Below are positions 34,211-43,104 of a DNA stretch of 64,000 nt, in pieces. Origin of the DNA: Bacillota bacterium (GTDB taxonomy: Bacteria > Bacillota > Clostridia > Acetivibrionales > DSM-1351); the NCBI GenBank assembly GCA_023460955.1, contig JAEWOH010000018.1:1-64000 (forward strand). The letters run 5' to 3'. The position numbers were made by a program, and so were the translations under genes. Below the pieces are notes generated by a model. That model saw only the letters and a list, made by a program, of their open reading frames with translations. It was not told the DNA's origin and did no database searches. Numbering within the stretch: position 1 is the stretch's first letter; the number at the start of each line of letters is the position of its first letter.

Positions 34211-35377
34211 ATGCTTTATCAATGGGAAGATCAAATAAAAAACATATTGAAAGCAAGTATTGACACCTATGAAACCATGGGTGCTAACCTTATGGTAATC
34301 AAAGACGGCAGGGAGATTTTCTATCACGAAGACGGCTTTGCAGATAAGGAAGAAAATAAGCCGATAAAAAGAGATACAATATTCAGGCTTTATTCCATGA
34401 GTAAACCGATAACTGCCGCAGCAGTTATGATTTTACTTGAACGAGGCCTTATAGACCTGTTTGAACCTGTAAGCAAATTCCTTCCCGGCTTTAAAAACCA
34501 AATGGTAGGTGTGGGGAACGACCTCGTACCTGTTGAAAGGGAGGTCAATCTGAAGGATTTGCTGTCAATGACCTCAGGACTGGTTTATGACGGTAGCGAC
34601 AGGGCAGGTATGGAAACTCTTTCACTGTTTGAAGACATAAATTCAAGGCTTTTGGGCGATAACCCCATAAGCACACTAGAAGCAATGAACAGACTTGGTC
34701 AATGTGCACTTTCGTTCCAACCAGGGAAAAGCTGGTTGTACGGAACCTCTGCAGATGTTTTGGGGGCTGTGGTAGAAGTTGTAAGCGGTATGCGTTTCAG
34801 TGAATTTCTTGATAAGGAAATATTCAAGCCATTGAACATGAAAGATACAGCTTTTTGGGTCCCGCCGGAGAAGAGAGACCGTTTTGCTAAAGCTTACGAA
34901 TATAACCACCAGGGTGAATTAATCCCATATTATGGACACTATCTCGGAATAATAAATGCAATGGATAGAATACCTGCATTTGAATCGGGAGGAGCAGGTC
35001 TGGCTTCCACAATAGATGACTATTCTAGATTCGCGTCCATGCTAATGAATGCGGGCAGCTTTAACGGAGTACAGATACTAAAGCCTAAAACAGTTAAATA
35101 CTTTACGTCCTGTACACTGAGTTCCGATCAACAGAAACCTATGTGGCCTACACTCAGTGGTTTTAGTTACGGCAATCTCATGAGAGTTATGACCGACTGC
35201 AGTAAAGCGGGAGACCTGGCAAACCAGTGGGAGTATGGCTGGGATGGCTGGCTTGGCTGCTATTTCTGCAACTGTCCTGAGGAAGGGCTGACCTTCCTAT
35301 TTATGATGCAGAGAACAAATGCAGGAACAATCCCGGTAACAAGAAAATTGAGGAATACGATTTTGAGTTCTATATAA
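34211..35377 (+). CDS. Serine hydrolase of the class-C beta-lactamase fold
   Basis: 388 residues from the ATG behind GGGAGTGG. The SxxK nucleophile is in YSMSKPITAAAVM, a Tyr-based second motif in LYGTSADVLGAV, and the third motif region is YGWDGWLG. It has no signal peptide. The family includes family-VIII esterases, D-amino-acid peptidases and DD-carboxypeptidases; few members are true beta-lactamases. The cytoplasmic location favours an esterase-like role, possibly detoxification. It is monocistronic and ends next to the IS-like remnant. Confidence 0.88.
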   Translation: MLYQWEDQIKNILKASIDTYETMGANLMVIKDGREIFYHEDGFADKEENKPIKRDTIFRLYSMSKPITAAAVMILLERGLIDLFEPVSKFLPGFKNQMVGVGNDLVPVEREVNLKDLLSMTSGLVYDGSDRAGMETLSLFEDINSRLLGDNPISTLEAMNRLGQCALSFQPGKSWLYGTSADVLGAVVEVVSGMRFSEFLDKEIFKPLNMKDTAFWVPPEKRDRFAKAYEYNHQGELIPYYGHYLGIINAMDRIPAFESGGAGLASTIDDYSRFASMLMNAGSFNGVQILKPKTVKYFTSCTLSSDQQKPMWPTLSGFSYGNLMRVMTDCSKAGDLANQWEYGWDGWLGCYFCNCPEEGLTFLFMMQRTNAGTIPVTRKLRNTILSSI

Positions 35378-35409
35378 CCAATAAATAAAAAGGGCAGCCG
35401 CCCGATGAA

Positions 35410-35475
35410 TGATATGCTCCCTTCCAGGTAGACAAGTGAAATAATAAAACTTGTCACTTAGAAGGGAGCATATCA
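35410..35475. mobile_element. 66-bp IS3-like terminal-repeat remnant (mini-element)
   Basis: Imperfect inverted repeats of 28 (35410-35437) and 27 bases (35449-35475) start TGATATGCTCCCTTC and end ACAAGT, separated by only 11 bases. They are flanked by the 3-bp direct repeat GAA (35407-35409, 35476-35478). TG...CA ends, ACAAGT-like inner ends and 3-bp duplication fit IS3-family ends. The transposase is missing, so this is an internal deletion or MITE-like derivative. Confidence 0.7.
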
Positions 35476-35579
35476 GAATCCACGTATTCCTTCGGCAGCA
35501 GCCTATAAAATTTTTACGTTTGTTTAATTATAACCAGTTTTAGACCATAATCTTAAGCTGGAGGTGCAAATTTCTGCTG

Positions 35580-36545
35580 TTAACGCTGCCCCTTATCATA
35601 AGGAATACCTTCTGCCTTTGGTGCTCTCGACTTCTTTGAGGTAAAGGCCAGAACCACCATGGTTGCCAGGTAGGGAAGCATTTTGTAGAAGGTCTGGTTA
35701 AGATTCAAAGCATGCAGGAAAGGAATGAGCGTAATTGAGTAAGCCAATGTACGCAGGAAGGCAAAGAACAAAGCGGCAAAAAGGATTTTAATTGGCTTCC
35801 ACTGTCCGAATATCATTACAGCCAAAGCCAGGAAGCCGAAACCTGCTACTCCGGTGTGACCGTTTATATTTCCGTCCATTATGCCTACCGAGTAGAAGAA
35901 GCCGCCTATGCCGCCAAGTATACCTGATAGACTTACTCCGGCATAACGCATAGTGTACACATTGATTCCAACAGAATCGGCAGCATGAGGATGTTCACCG
36001 CAGGCACGCAAGCGAAGTCCGAATTTAGTCTTGTAAAAAATTATAGTAGCCAAAGCTAAAAGCAGTAAACCGATATAGACAGTAATGTACGTGTTCTGGA
36101 AAAACATTGGTCCCAGTATGGGTATATTCTTCAACCCCGGGATTCCCTTAAGGTAGAAGTTAACATTTGTTGTAATTCCGTCACTATTGAAGTACATTTT
36201 TGCAAACAGCAGCATAGCTGCAGGTACAAGCATATTCAGCGCTGTTCCTGTTATTGTCTGATCCGCCTTCATATTTACTGCTGCAAAAGATAAAAGCAGG
36301 GAGTAAATAAGCCCGGCCAGCGCTGCTACAGCCATACCCAGCAGAAGAATTAGCTGCGCGTCCATGTTACTGCCCTGAATAAGGTAAACTAACAGACAAC
36401 CAAATAAAGCACCAAATAACATAATACCTTCAAGAGCTATATTAATAATACCGCTGCGTTCACTGAACATGCCGCCCAGCGCCACCAAAAGCAATGGAAT
36501 GGCAACCGGAAGCATATTTTGAATTAAATAATATATAGTACCCAT
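35580..36545 (-). CDS. nupQ: Nucleoside ABC importer permease (NupQ-like)
   Basis: 321 residues, about nine membrane helices of the RbsC/BMP-permease type (ALGGMFSERSGIINIALEGI at the N-terminus, RACGEHPHAADSVGINVYTM as the cytoplasmic EAA-like loop). It forms the channel with the 36549 product, powered by the double ATPase at 37732 and fed by the BMP lipoprotein. It is last in the operon. The gene name is by analogy with the B. subtilis nupNOPQ guanosine importer. Confidence 0.9.
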   Translation of the reverse strand: MGTIYYLIQNMLPVAIPLLLVALGGMFSERSGIINIALEGIMLFGALFGCLLVYLIQGSNMDAQLILLLGMAVAALAGLIYSLLLSFAAVNMKADQTITGTALNMLVPAAMLLFAKMYFNSDGITTNVNFYLKGIPGLKNIPILGPMFFQNTYITVYIGLLLLALATIIFYKTKFGLRLRACGEHPHAADSVGINVYTMRYAGVSLSGILGGIGGFFYSVGIMDGNINGHTGVAGFGFLALAVMIFGQWKPIKILFAALFFAFLRTLAYSITLIPFLHALNLNQTFYKMLPYLATMVVLAFTSKKSRAPKAEGIPYDKGQR

Positions 36546-36548
36546 AGT

Positions 36549-37739
36549 TTACGCCTCCCCCTTTTCATTAAGCTTCTGTGATTTATTTAAATCTGCCGTA
36601 CTTTCAATAGTACCGGTGTCTACCTGCTTCTTACGGTTTCTGCGGCCTTTGAGCACTTTTGAAACCGCTGAGTTCATTAACATTGCAAAAGCCGAAAAGT
36701 AAATAATGACAGCTATAACCACATCTATTATCTCAGGCTTGAAATCATAAAGGCTTGCCAGGGTCCCACCACGCTGTATGTGGGAAATGAATATGGCTGA
36801 GAATATTATTCCCAATGGACTGCTGTTGCCCAGAAGTGCAACTGCTATACCATTAAAGCCGTTTGCTGCGATTACATTGATGGGTTCATAGGTCATACTG
36901 CTGCCGGCTATAGTTGAAGGCGCCAGTATTGCAAAGGCTCCGCCCAGTCCCGCCATCGCCCCTGCAATTACCATTGTAAGTATTATGTTGCGCTTTCCGT
37001 TCATTCCTGCGTAGGTAGCAGCGTATTTATTATAACCTGTTGCCTTAAGCTCATAGCCGAAGATGGTCTTATTCAGGATAACATATAAAATCAGGGCCGC
37101 TGCAATGGCTATTATAAAAGAAATATTAAGACTGGAATTAGCAATACCGAGTTTTGGAAGCTGCGCCGATTCAGGCAGATAGTTTGTTCTGGTCTTGGTT
37201 GAAATATACATGGTCGAATTACTCTGAATAAGCATATCAACCAGATACATACCGATATAATTGAACATTATTGATGTTATTACTTCGTTTACATTGAGCA
37301 AAGCCTTAAATATACCGGGTATAAAGCCCCAGACCATTCCTCCCAGAAAACCGGCGAGAACACATACAATCCAGTGGATACTGCCTGGAAAATCCCAAGT
37401 AAAACCCGCATAAAGAGCAAAAAACATACCCATTGTATATTGACCTGAAGCTCCAATATTGAAAAGCCCCATTTTAAAGGCAAAGCCAACAGCCAGACCA
37501 GTCATCAATATTGGAGTTGCAAAGTAGAAAACATCACTTATTCTGCTGAAACCGCCGCTCAAAATCATTTCAAAACCGGCAAATGCATTGGCGGGACTAG
37601 CTATAAGCATTACTATAAAGCCGAACACCAAACCCAGGAATATAGCGAGTAGCGCAGCTGTAAATGCCGAAAATCCTTTAAAGCCTGTAAGCCGTTTAAA
37701 ATCAAACTTTCTGGATGAAGAAGCTGTATTATTACGCAT
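36549..37739 (-). CDS. nupP: Nucleoside ABC importer permease (NupP-like)
   Basis: 396 residues from an ATG with AAAGGAGG 6 bases upstream; this start overlaps the preceding ATPase gene by 8 bases. A charged N-terminal tail is followed by about nine helices, with ELKATGYNKYAATYAGMNGK as the family loop and GFNGIAVALLGNSSPLGI. The C-terminal ~40 residues are basic and cytoplasmic. It pairs with the NupQ-like permease 3 bases downstream. Confidence 0.9.
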   Translation of the reverse strand: MRNNTASSSRKFDFKRLTGFKGFSAFTAALLAIFLGLVFGFIVMLIASPANAFAGFEMILSGGFSRISDVFYFATPILMTGLAVGFAFKMGLFNIGASGQYTMGMFFALYAGFTWDFPGSIHWIVCVLAGFLGGMVWGFIPGIFKALLNVNEVITSIMFNYIGMYLVDMLIQSNSTMYISTKTRTNYLPESAQLPKLGIANSSLNISFIIAIAAALILYVILNKTIFGYELKATGYNKYAATYAGMNGKRNIILTMVIAGAMAGLGGAFAILAPSTIAGSSMTYEPINVIAANGFNGIAVALLGNSSPLGIIFSAIFISHIQRGGTLASLYDFKPEIIDVVIAVIIYFSAFAMLMNSAVSKVLKGRRNRKKQVDTGTIESTADLNKSQKLNEKGEA

Positions 37740-39276
37740 TTTCAACCTCCTTTACAGTGTTACGTTTTGCGCCTGACATGTAAAGTCCAAGTTCCTGAAC
37801 AGTTGTAGTTTTTGGATCCAGTTCACCCACTATTTCTCCCTCAAACATTACAAGGATACGGTCACTTACATTCATAACTTCGTCAAGCTCCAAGGATACC
37901 AAAAGTACAGCTTTTCCGGCATCTCTGGTTGCAACCAGCTGTTTATGGATATACTCTATAGCCCCTACATCAAGACCTCGGGTCGGTTGGACTGCTACCA
38001 GAAGCTCATGCTTTTTGCCAATTTCACGGGCAATAATGGCTTTTTGCTGGTTTCCTCCCGACATACTCCGCACAACTGTTTCGGGGCCTTTTCCACTGCG
38101 AACGTCATACTGTTCAATGAGCTTCTCGGAATAGGATCGCACAGCTGGTTTCTTGATAAAGCCTGCTTTTTGAAATTCAGGTTCCCAATAACGTTCAAGC
38201 ACCATATTCTCTTCCAGTGTATAGTCAAGAACAAGTCCGTGTTTGTGCCTGTCTTCGGGTATGTGGCTCATACCAGCCTTTGAACGATTGCGGATATTGG
38301 ATTTGGTTATATCTTTTCCTGCAAGTATAATACTTCCCCTGCTCAATTTTTCAAGTCCCGTAAGTCCGGAAACAAATTCTGTCTGTCCGTTTCCGTCAAT
38401 ACCAGCAAGGCAGACTATTTCACCAGCCCTGACATCAAAGGATACGTTTTTTACAGCATTGTTTTTATGTGTTTTTGATGAAACGGTGACATTTCTCACT
38501 GAAAGAATTACTTTCCCAGGTCGGGGGTCCTTCTTGTCCACCTTAAAGGTTACGTCACGCCCAACCATCATTCTTGATAGGTCTTCTTTGGTAATGCTTT
38601 TTATATCAACAGTGCCCTTGTATTTGCCCTTCCAAAGAACTGTGCAGCGGTCAGCAACCGTCATTATCTCATTTAATTTATGAGTAATAAATAATATTGA
38701 TTTTCCTTCTTTTGCAAAGCCCCTCATTATTTCCATAAGCTCATCGATTTCCTGGGGAGTTAGAACTGCAGTGGGTTCATCAAAAATCAGTATATCGTTT
38801 TCTCGATAAAGCATTTTCAATATCTCTACACGCTGCTGCATGCCAACAGAAATTTTTTCAATCAGCGCATCGGGGTTTACCTTCAAGCCATATTTTTCAC
38901 TTAACTGCAAAACCCTATCTCTGGCTTCCTTTTTCTGAATAAAGCCCACCTTACTTGGCTCTAGACCTAATATTATGTTTTCAAGTACTGTAAAGATCTC
39001 TACCAGCTTAAAATGCTGATGAACCATACCAATTCCAAGTGCATTTGCATCGTTTGGATTATTGATTTTTACTGGTTTTCCGTTCATGCGAATTTCACCC
39101 TTTTCCGCCTGATACAAACCAAAAAGGACACTCATCAGAGTTGATTTACCGGCTCCGTTTTCTCCGAGTAGCGCGTGAATTTCGCCTTTTTTTAGCCGTA
39201 GTGTAATGTTGTCGTTTGCTATAATCCCCGGAAACTCCTTGGTGATATTAAGCATTTCGATAATATAGTCTTCCAT
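37732..39276 (-). CDS. nupO: Nucleoside ABC importer double ATPase (NupO-like)
   Basis: 514 residues from the ATG behind AGGGAG (a longer frame has no ribosome site). Two fused ABC domains. The first has Walker A LLGENGAGKSTLMSVLFG, signature ISVGMQQRVEI and Walker B ILIFDEPTAVL. The second has GIDGNGQTEFVSGL, signature SGGNQQKAIIAREI and TRGLDVGA, with a degenerate second Walker A as usual for sugar/nucleoside double ATPases. It energises the NupP/NupQ pair. The BMP gene lies 175 bases upstream, with an intra-operon hairpin in that gap. Confidence 0.92.
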   Translation of the reverse strand: MEDYIIEMLNITKEFPGIIANDNITLRLKKGEIHALLGENGAGKSTLMSVLFGLYQAEKGEIRMNGKPVKINNPNDANALGIGMVHQHFKLVEIFTVLENIILGLEPSKVGFIQKKEARDRVLQLSEKYGLKVNPDALIEKISVGMQQRVEILKMLYRENDILIFDEPTAVLTPQEIDELMEIMRGFAKEGKSILFITHKLNEIMTVADRCTVLWKGKYKGTVDIKSITKEDLSRMMVGRDVTFKVDKKDPRPGKVILSVRNVTVSSKTHKNNAVKNVSFDVRAGEIVCLAGIDGNGQTEFVSGLTGLEKLSRGSIILAGKDITKSNIRNRSKAGMSHIPEDRHKHGLVLDYTLEENMVLERYWEPEFQKAGFIKKPAVRSYSEKLIEQYDVRSGKGPETVVRSMSGGNQQKAIIAREIGKKHELLVAVQPTRGLDVGAIEYIHKQLVATRDAGKAVLLVSLELDEVMNVSDRILVMFEGEIVGELDPKTTTVQELGLYMSGAKRNTVKEVENA

Positions 39277-39381
39277 AGTTTTAGCTCCCTGTCTGCGTGC
39301 TGATACACGTAGTATAATTTCAGACGAACTGCAAGAGGTTACATATATAATCAATAATTATTTCAAAAACAAAGGGTAATG

Positions 39382-39405
39382 GCACTGAAAAAATTTTCAG
39401 TGCCT
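39382..39405 (-). terminator. Intra-operon hairpin between BMP lipoprotein and ATPase genes
   Basis: GGCACTGAAAA and TTTTCAGTGCC, a near-perfect palindrome. On the reading strand it lacks a long T run, so it probably causes partial stop or mRNA protection, giving more binding protein than transporter. No other feature is seen in this 175-base gap. Confidence 0.7.
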
Positions 39406-39451
39406 TGTATAAATTCATGGGGCTGTAAAGAAAAGCCCAAATCATTTTATA

Positions 39452-40600
39452 TTATCTTGTAGTAACCTTAATCTTCTTGAGATTTAACTGTGAAGTAAGC
39501 TCCTCTGAAGTTGCATAACCCGTTTTTGCGGCTACCTTAATAGTGTTAACCGGTTTAACAGTACCGTCCTTTAATGTTGCATAAACTGCTTCATAATCAG
39601 ACTTCTTAAACTTTGTGAATCTGTCAAAAGCATCAGCTTTGTTATCACCAATAACTGAAGTAGGAAGACCGATACCATTGTTCTTTGAATCAAAGGTTGT
39701 AGTTTTTCCTGAATAAGTAGCCCACTTATTCTCCTTGTAAATAGAAGCGAGTACCTGGTAAACAGAGCCTCCCAACTCCTTCATAGCTGAAGTAACTACT
39801 GTGTCACTGTCATATCTCTGGTCAACATCAACGCCTATGACTTTTTTACCGGCTTCCCTGGCAGCGGACATTACACTTTTACCAACCGCTCCACCACAGG
39901 CAAATATTACTTCTGCACCTTCCTGAAAAATAGTTTTTGCTGTAGCCTTGTTGGTATCAGTTTCGGCAAAGTCACCTGTGTAATGATAGGTAACCGATAC
40001 TGAACCATCAGCCAAGCCTAATTTTGAAGCGGCAGCTTCTGCACCCTGCAGATAACCGTAGCCGTAGGCCTGAACTGCAGGAACTGCCATGCCTCCCATA
40101 AAGCCGAGCTTAGTCATTCCGTCACTGACAGCAGCATATCCTGCAAGGTAACCGGGTTCCTGTTCAGCATATTTAATGCTGGCTACGTTTGCTTTAATAT
40201 CCGGGGTATAATCTTTTTCTGACTTATGAGGTACTCCGTCTAAAAGAATAAATTTAACTTCAGGATATTTTGTCTGTGCCTGATATACCGGGATTTCGAA
40301 CAGGAAGCCAGGAGTCACAATAACTTTTGCACCACCTGTTACAGCAAGATCGATTGCAGCCAGGTAACCTGCATCTGAAGCTTCCTCCGGCTTATAATAC
40401 TTATGAGTCAGGTTGTTTTCCTTGGAAAATTTCTCTAAGCCCTCCCAAGAACCCTGGTTAAAGGATTTGTCATCAATATTACCCTTGTCCGTAATCAATG
40501 CAATTTCAAAACCTTTACTGCTTTTTGAACTTGCTCCGCAGCCTGCAAACATTGTGCAAACTATTATAAGAACCATCCCTATTGCCAAAATTTTTTTCAT
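39452..40600 (-). CDS. BMP-family (PnrA-like) purine nucleoside-binding lipoprotein
   Basis: 382 residues. Lipoprotein signal with FAGC lipobox, then the basic membrane protein fold: EIALITDKGNIDDKSFNQGS, a type-I periplasmic-binding pattern, and VIFACGGAVGKSVMSAARE, then VIGVDVDQRYDS. BMP/PnrA/NupN proteins bind purine nucleosides. It is the first gene of an operon with a double ATPase and two permeases, so nucleoside uptake is well supported. Exact ligand not known. Confidence 0.93.
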   Translation of the reverse strand: MKKILAIGMVLIIVCTMFAGCGASSKSSKGFEIALITDKGNIDDKSFNQGSWEGLEKFSKENNLTHKYYKPEEASDAGYLAAIDLAVTGGAKVIVTPGFLFEIPVYQAQTKYPEVKFILLDGVPHKSEKDYTPDIKANVASIKYAEQEPGYLAGYAAVSDGMTKLGFMGGMAVPAVQAYGYGYLQGAEAAASKLGLADGSVSVTYHYTGDFAETDTNKATAKTIFQEGAEVIFACGGAVGKSVMSAAREAGKKVIGVDVDQRYDSDTVVTSAMKELGGSVYQVLASIYKENKWATYSGKTTTFDSKNNGIGLPTSVIGDNKADAFDRFTKFKKSDYEAVYATLKDGTVKPVNTIKVAAKTGYATSEELTSQLNLKKIKVTTR

Positions 40601-41039
40601 TAAATGTGCCTCCTTAATTTTTGTGTTGGCAAAATTATTAATTTACTTTTTTAATAATTTTTCATAATATTTACAATACAGAATCTACTGTTTATGCTTT
40701 ATAGTTTCTGTATTTTATTGCATATTATTTATTACAATGTTTTGAAGTTTTTTTAATAATGAAAGGTTAATATATAGGATGCTTAAATCTAGGATTGAAT
40801 ATGAGTTAAAGCCGGATTTCGTTGAGAGATCCGGTTTTAACTTATTAGAAATAGGTAAAAACAATATTGTATTGATTAGCAGGTTATAAATATTTATAAT
40901 ATAATGTAATGTATAAGTATTTTCTTAATTGCCTAAAGAATTTAGCATAAGGCTTTTAAGGTGTAAAGGCATCATGGTGGAACGGAATATTATGGTAAGT
41001 AAAATAAAATGTTATACGGTATAACGGGAGGAAAAGCAA
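40601..41039. other. Divergent gap with orphan hairpin
   Basis: 439 bases between divergent genes, very AT-rich. Besides the inverted repeat at 40675 it holds a 14-bp hairpin (40804-40817 with 40829-40842, one G-T, core CCGGAT/ATCCGG) with no gene in front of it. No ORF with a ribosome site was seen. Confidence 0.5.
40675..40714. promoter_or_regulatory. Inverted repeat upstream of the nucleoside importer
   Basis: AATACAGAA / TTCTGTATT with a 22-base loop containing a further CTA/TAG pair. It lies about 80 bases upstream of the BMP gene. It could be an operator or a leader hairpin; it lacks the purine riboswitch core. Confidence 0.4.
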
Positions 41040-42677
41040 ATGCCTATTACTGAAATATTGTCTAAAAATGCTGAGTTATACGGCTCAGAACTATGTCTCA
41101 CCGAAATTAATCTGGATCTTCAGGATAGCCACAACATTATATGGAAAGAATACGAGCTTATAGAAAATAATCCTGCGGGTGAATACCGTAGGGATATGAC
41201 CTGGCGCGTCTTTGACGAAAAAGCCAACAGAATGGCAAATCTTCTGCTGAAAAGAGGAATACAAAAGGGTGATAAGGTTGCTATTCTTATGATGAATTGT
41301 CTTGAATGGCTGCCAATTTATTTCGGAATCCTCAAAGCCGGTGCCCTCGCTGTTCCGATGAATTTCCGCTATACTGCTGAAGAAATAAAGTATTGCCTGG
41401 AACTGTCTGAAACTACAGCGCTTGTTTTCGGTCCCGAATTTATAGGGAGAATTGAAACCATATATGATCAGATTCCACAGGTTAAGACACTTTTCTTTGC
41501 AGGTGAAAATCGTCCGACGTTTGCGGAGAACTATGACAGGCTCACAGCAAACTGTTCCTCAGAAGCTCCTGATATCAAACTGACAGACGATGACGATGCG
41601 GCAATATACTTTTCTTCCGGCACAACAGGCTTTCCAAAGGCAATTTTACATACACACGGAAGTCTGATGTCAGCCTGCTACACAGAATATCATCACCACG
41701 GACAAACCAGAAATGACAACTTCCTGTGCATTCCGCCACTCTATCATACAGGTGCCAAAATGCACTGGTTCGGAAGCTTTCTTGCAGGAAGTAAAGCAGT
41801 AATACTCAGAGGTATCAAGCCTGAATGGATATTGAAGACTGTTTCTGAAGAACACATAACAATTGTATGGCTGCTGGTACCCTGGGCTCAGGATATTCTT
41901 GATGCTCTTGACAGAGGAGATATAAGACTGGAAGATTACCAGCTTTCACAGTGGAGACTTATGCATATAGGTGCTCAGCCTGTTCCGCCAAGCCTTATAC
42001 GCCGGTGGAAAAAGTATTTTCCTCATCATCAATATGACACAAACTATGGTCTCAGTGAATCCATCGGCCCGGGCTGTGTGCATTTGGGCGTGGAGAATAT
42101 AGAAAAGGTGGGTGCTATAGGTGTTCCGGGATATGGCTGGGAGATTAAAATAACCGATGAAAACGGAAATTCCGTATCCCAGGGTATGGTCGGAGAGCTT
42201 GCTGTTAAAGGCCCCGGAGTTATGAAGTGTTATTACAATGACCCTGAAGCAACAGCTGCAGTACTTAAGGATGATTGGTTGTTTACAGGGGATATGGCTA
42301 GAATGGATGAAGAGGGCTTTATATACCTGGTTGACAGAAAAAAAGACGTCATTATAAGCGGAGGGGAAAATATATATCCTGTTCAGATTGAGGACTTCCT
42401 TAGAGCGCATGCGGCTATAAAAGACGTAGCTGTCATAGGGCTGCCGGACAAACGTCAGGGAGAAATTGCAGCTGCAATCATAGAACTGAAACCAGGCTTT
42501 AACATTACAGAATTGGAGATAGAAGCCTTTTGTGCTTCACTTCCAAGATATAAAAGACCTAAAAAAATTATTTTTGATACTGTGCCTCGAAATCCGACTG
42601 GGAAAATAGAAAAGCCGAGACTGAGGGAACAATTCGGTGCTGCCAGCCTGGTAGCCGCTCAGAACGAGATAAAATAG
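41040..42677 (+). CDS. AMP-forming acyl-CoA synthetase (ANL superfamily)
   Basis: 545 residues. Adenylation motifs are present: A3 YFSSGTTGFPKAILHTHGS, A5 YGLSESIGPG, A7 DDWLFTGDMARMDEEGFI, A8 VDRKKDVIISGGENIYP, and the catalytic Lys in PRNPTGKIEKPRLRE. It activates a carboxylic acid with ATP and transfers it to CoA; medium- or long-chain fatty acid or a branched acid is likely, but specificity is not readable. GGGAGG precedes the ATG. It appears monocistronic, followed by a 12-bp tandem repeat and a terminator. Confidence 0.92.
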   Translation: MPITEILSKNAELYGSELCLTEINLDLQDSHNIIWKEYELIENNPAGEYRRDMTWRVFDEKANRMANLLLKRGIQKGDKVAILMMNCLEWLPIYFGILKAGALAVPMNFRYTAEEIKYCLELSETTALVFGPEFIGRIETIYDQIPQVKTLFFAGENRPTFAENYDRLTANCSSEAPDIKLTDDDDAAIYFSSGTTGFPKAILHTHGSLMSACYTEYHHHGQTRNDNFLCIPPLYHTGAKMHWFGSFLAGSKAVILRGIKPEWILKTVSEEHITIVWLLVPWAQDILDALDRGDIRLEDYQLSQWRLMHIGAQPVPPSLIRRWKKYFPHHQYDTNYGLSESIGPGCVHLGVENIEKVGAIGVPGYGWEIKITDENGNSVSQGMVGELAVKGPGVMKCYYNDPEATAAVLKDDWLFTGDMARMDEEGFIYLVDRKKDVIISGGENIYPVQIEDFLRAHAAIKDVAVIGLPDKRQGEIAAAIIELKPGFNITELEIEAFCASLPRYKRPKKIIFDTVPRNPTGKIEKPRLREQFGAASLVAAQNEIK

Positions 42678-42698
42678 GATAGCTTCAGTAAATAGTAA

Positions 42699-42758
42699 AA
42701 ATAAATAATAAAATAAATAATGAAATAAATCGCGAAATAAATTGCAAAATTAATACTG
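42699..42758. repeat. 12-bp tandem repeat, five diverged units
   Basis: Units AAATAAATAATA, AAATAAATAATG, AAATAAATCGCG, AAATAAATTGCA and AAATTAATACTG lie end to end right after the acyl-CoA synthetase gene. No coding role is seen; probably a slippage tract. Confidence 0.75.
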
Positions 42759-42776
42759 AGTAAAATAATTAAAAAT

Positions 42777-42810
42777 AACAGGATTGGGGAAATTAACTCA
42801 ATCCTGTTTT
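42777..42810. terminator. Terminator after the acyl-CoA synthetase gene
   Basis: AACAGGATTG / CAATCCTGTT, 10-bp stem with a 12-base loop and TTTT. The sequence is shared with the last codons of the glycosylase remnant on the other strand. Confidence 0.75.
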
Positions 42811-42947
42811 GCGTATTGTGACAGTAAGTTCCAATCTTCTGCAAATGTACTCATAAGATTTGGTCTTCTCCTTACAGCAAGAGGGTGGTAGGTGACAAAG
42901 GTATGTATATCAGACAAATTGTGACAGAACAAGTATATATAAACAAC
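42798..42947 (-). pseudogene. 3' remnant of a family-4 uracil-DNA glycosylase gene
   Basis: On the minus strand the frame reads SDIHTFVTYHPLAVRRRPNL, then MSTFAEDWNLLSQYAKQD and a stop. The TYHP.A.RRRPN block is the C-terminal active-site His motif of family-4 UDG, followed by its final helix. No start codon, iron-sulfur cysteines or N-terminal motif remain upstream, where AT-rich sequence takes over. It is a decayed end of a gene lost from this place. Confidence 0.7.
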
Positions 42948-43104
42948 CAATTAAGCTTTATTATGCTATAGTATTTACTTAGCAAAAATACCTTATGTGT
43001 AAATTTGCAACATAATAAACTAACTATTAACAAATAATTCTATATAATTTACTCAGGATAATGTAAAATATATAAAAGAATATGTCGAAGGCGGGTAAAA
43101 CTTC
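42811..43104. other. Gap before the sensor kinase gene
   Basis: 294 bases. The left half is the glycosylase remnant; the right half is AT-rich, with a GGCGGGT ribosome site before the kinase ATG. No other gene was seen. Confidence 0.5.

Noticed and set aside
40601..40760. Purine riboswitch upstream of the nucleoside importer
   Set aside because: A hairpin is there, but the conserved junction and loop-loop bases of the purine aptamer are not seen.
42659..42844. Minus-strand frame with repeated FAIYF/IIYF residues
   Set aside because: It is only the translation of the 12-bp AT repeat, with no ribosome site.
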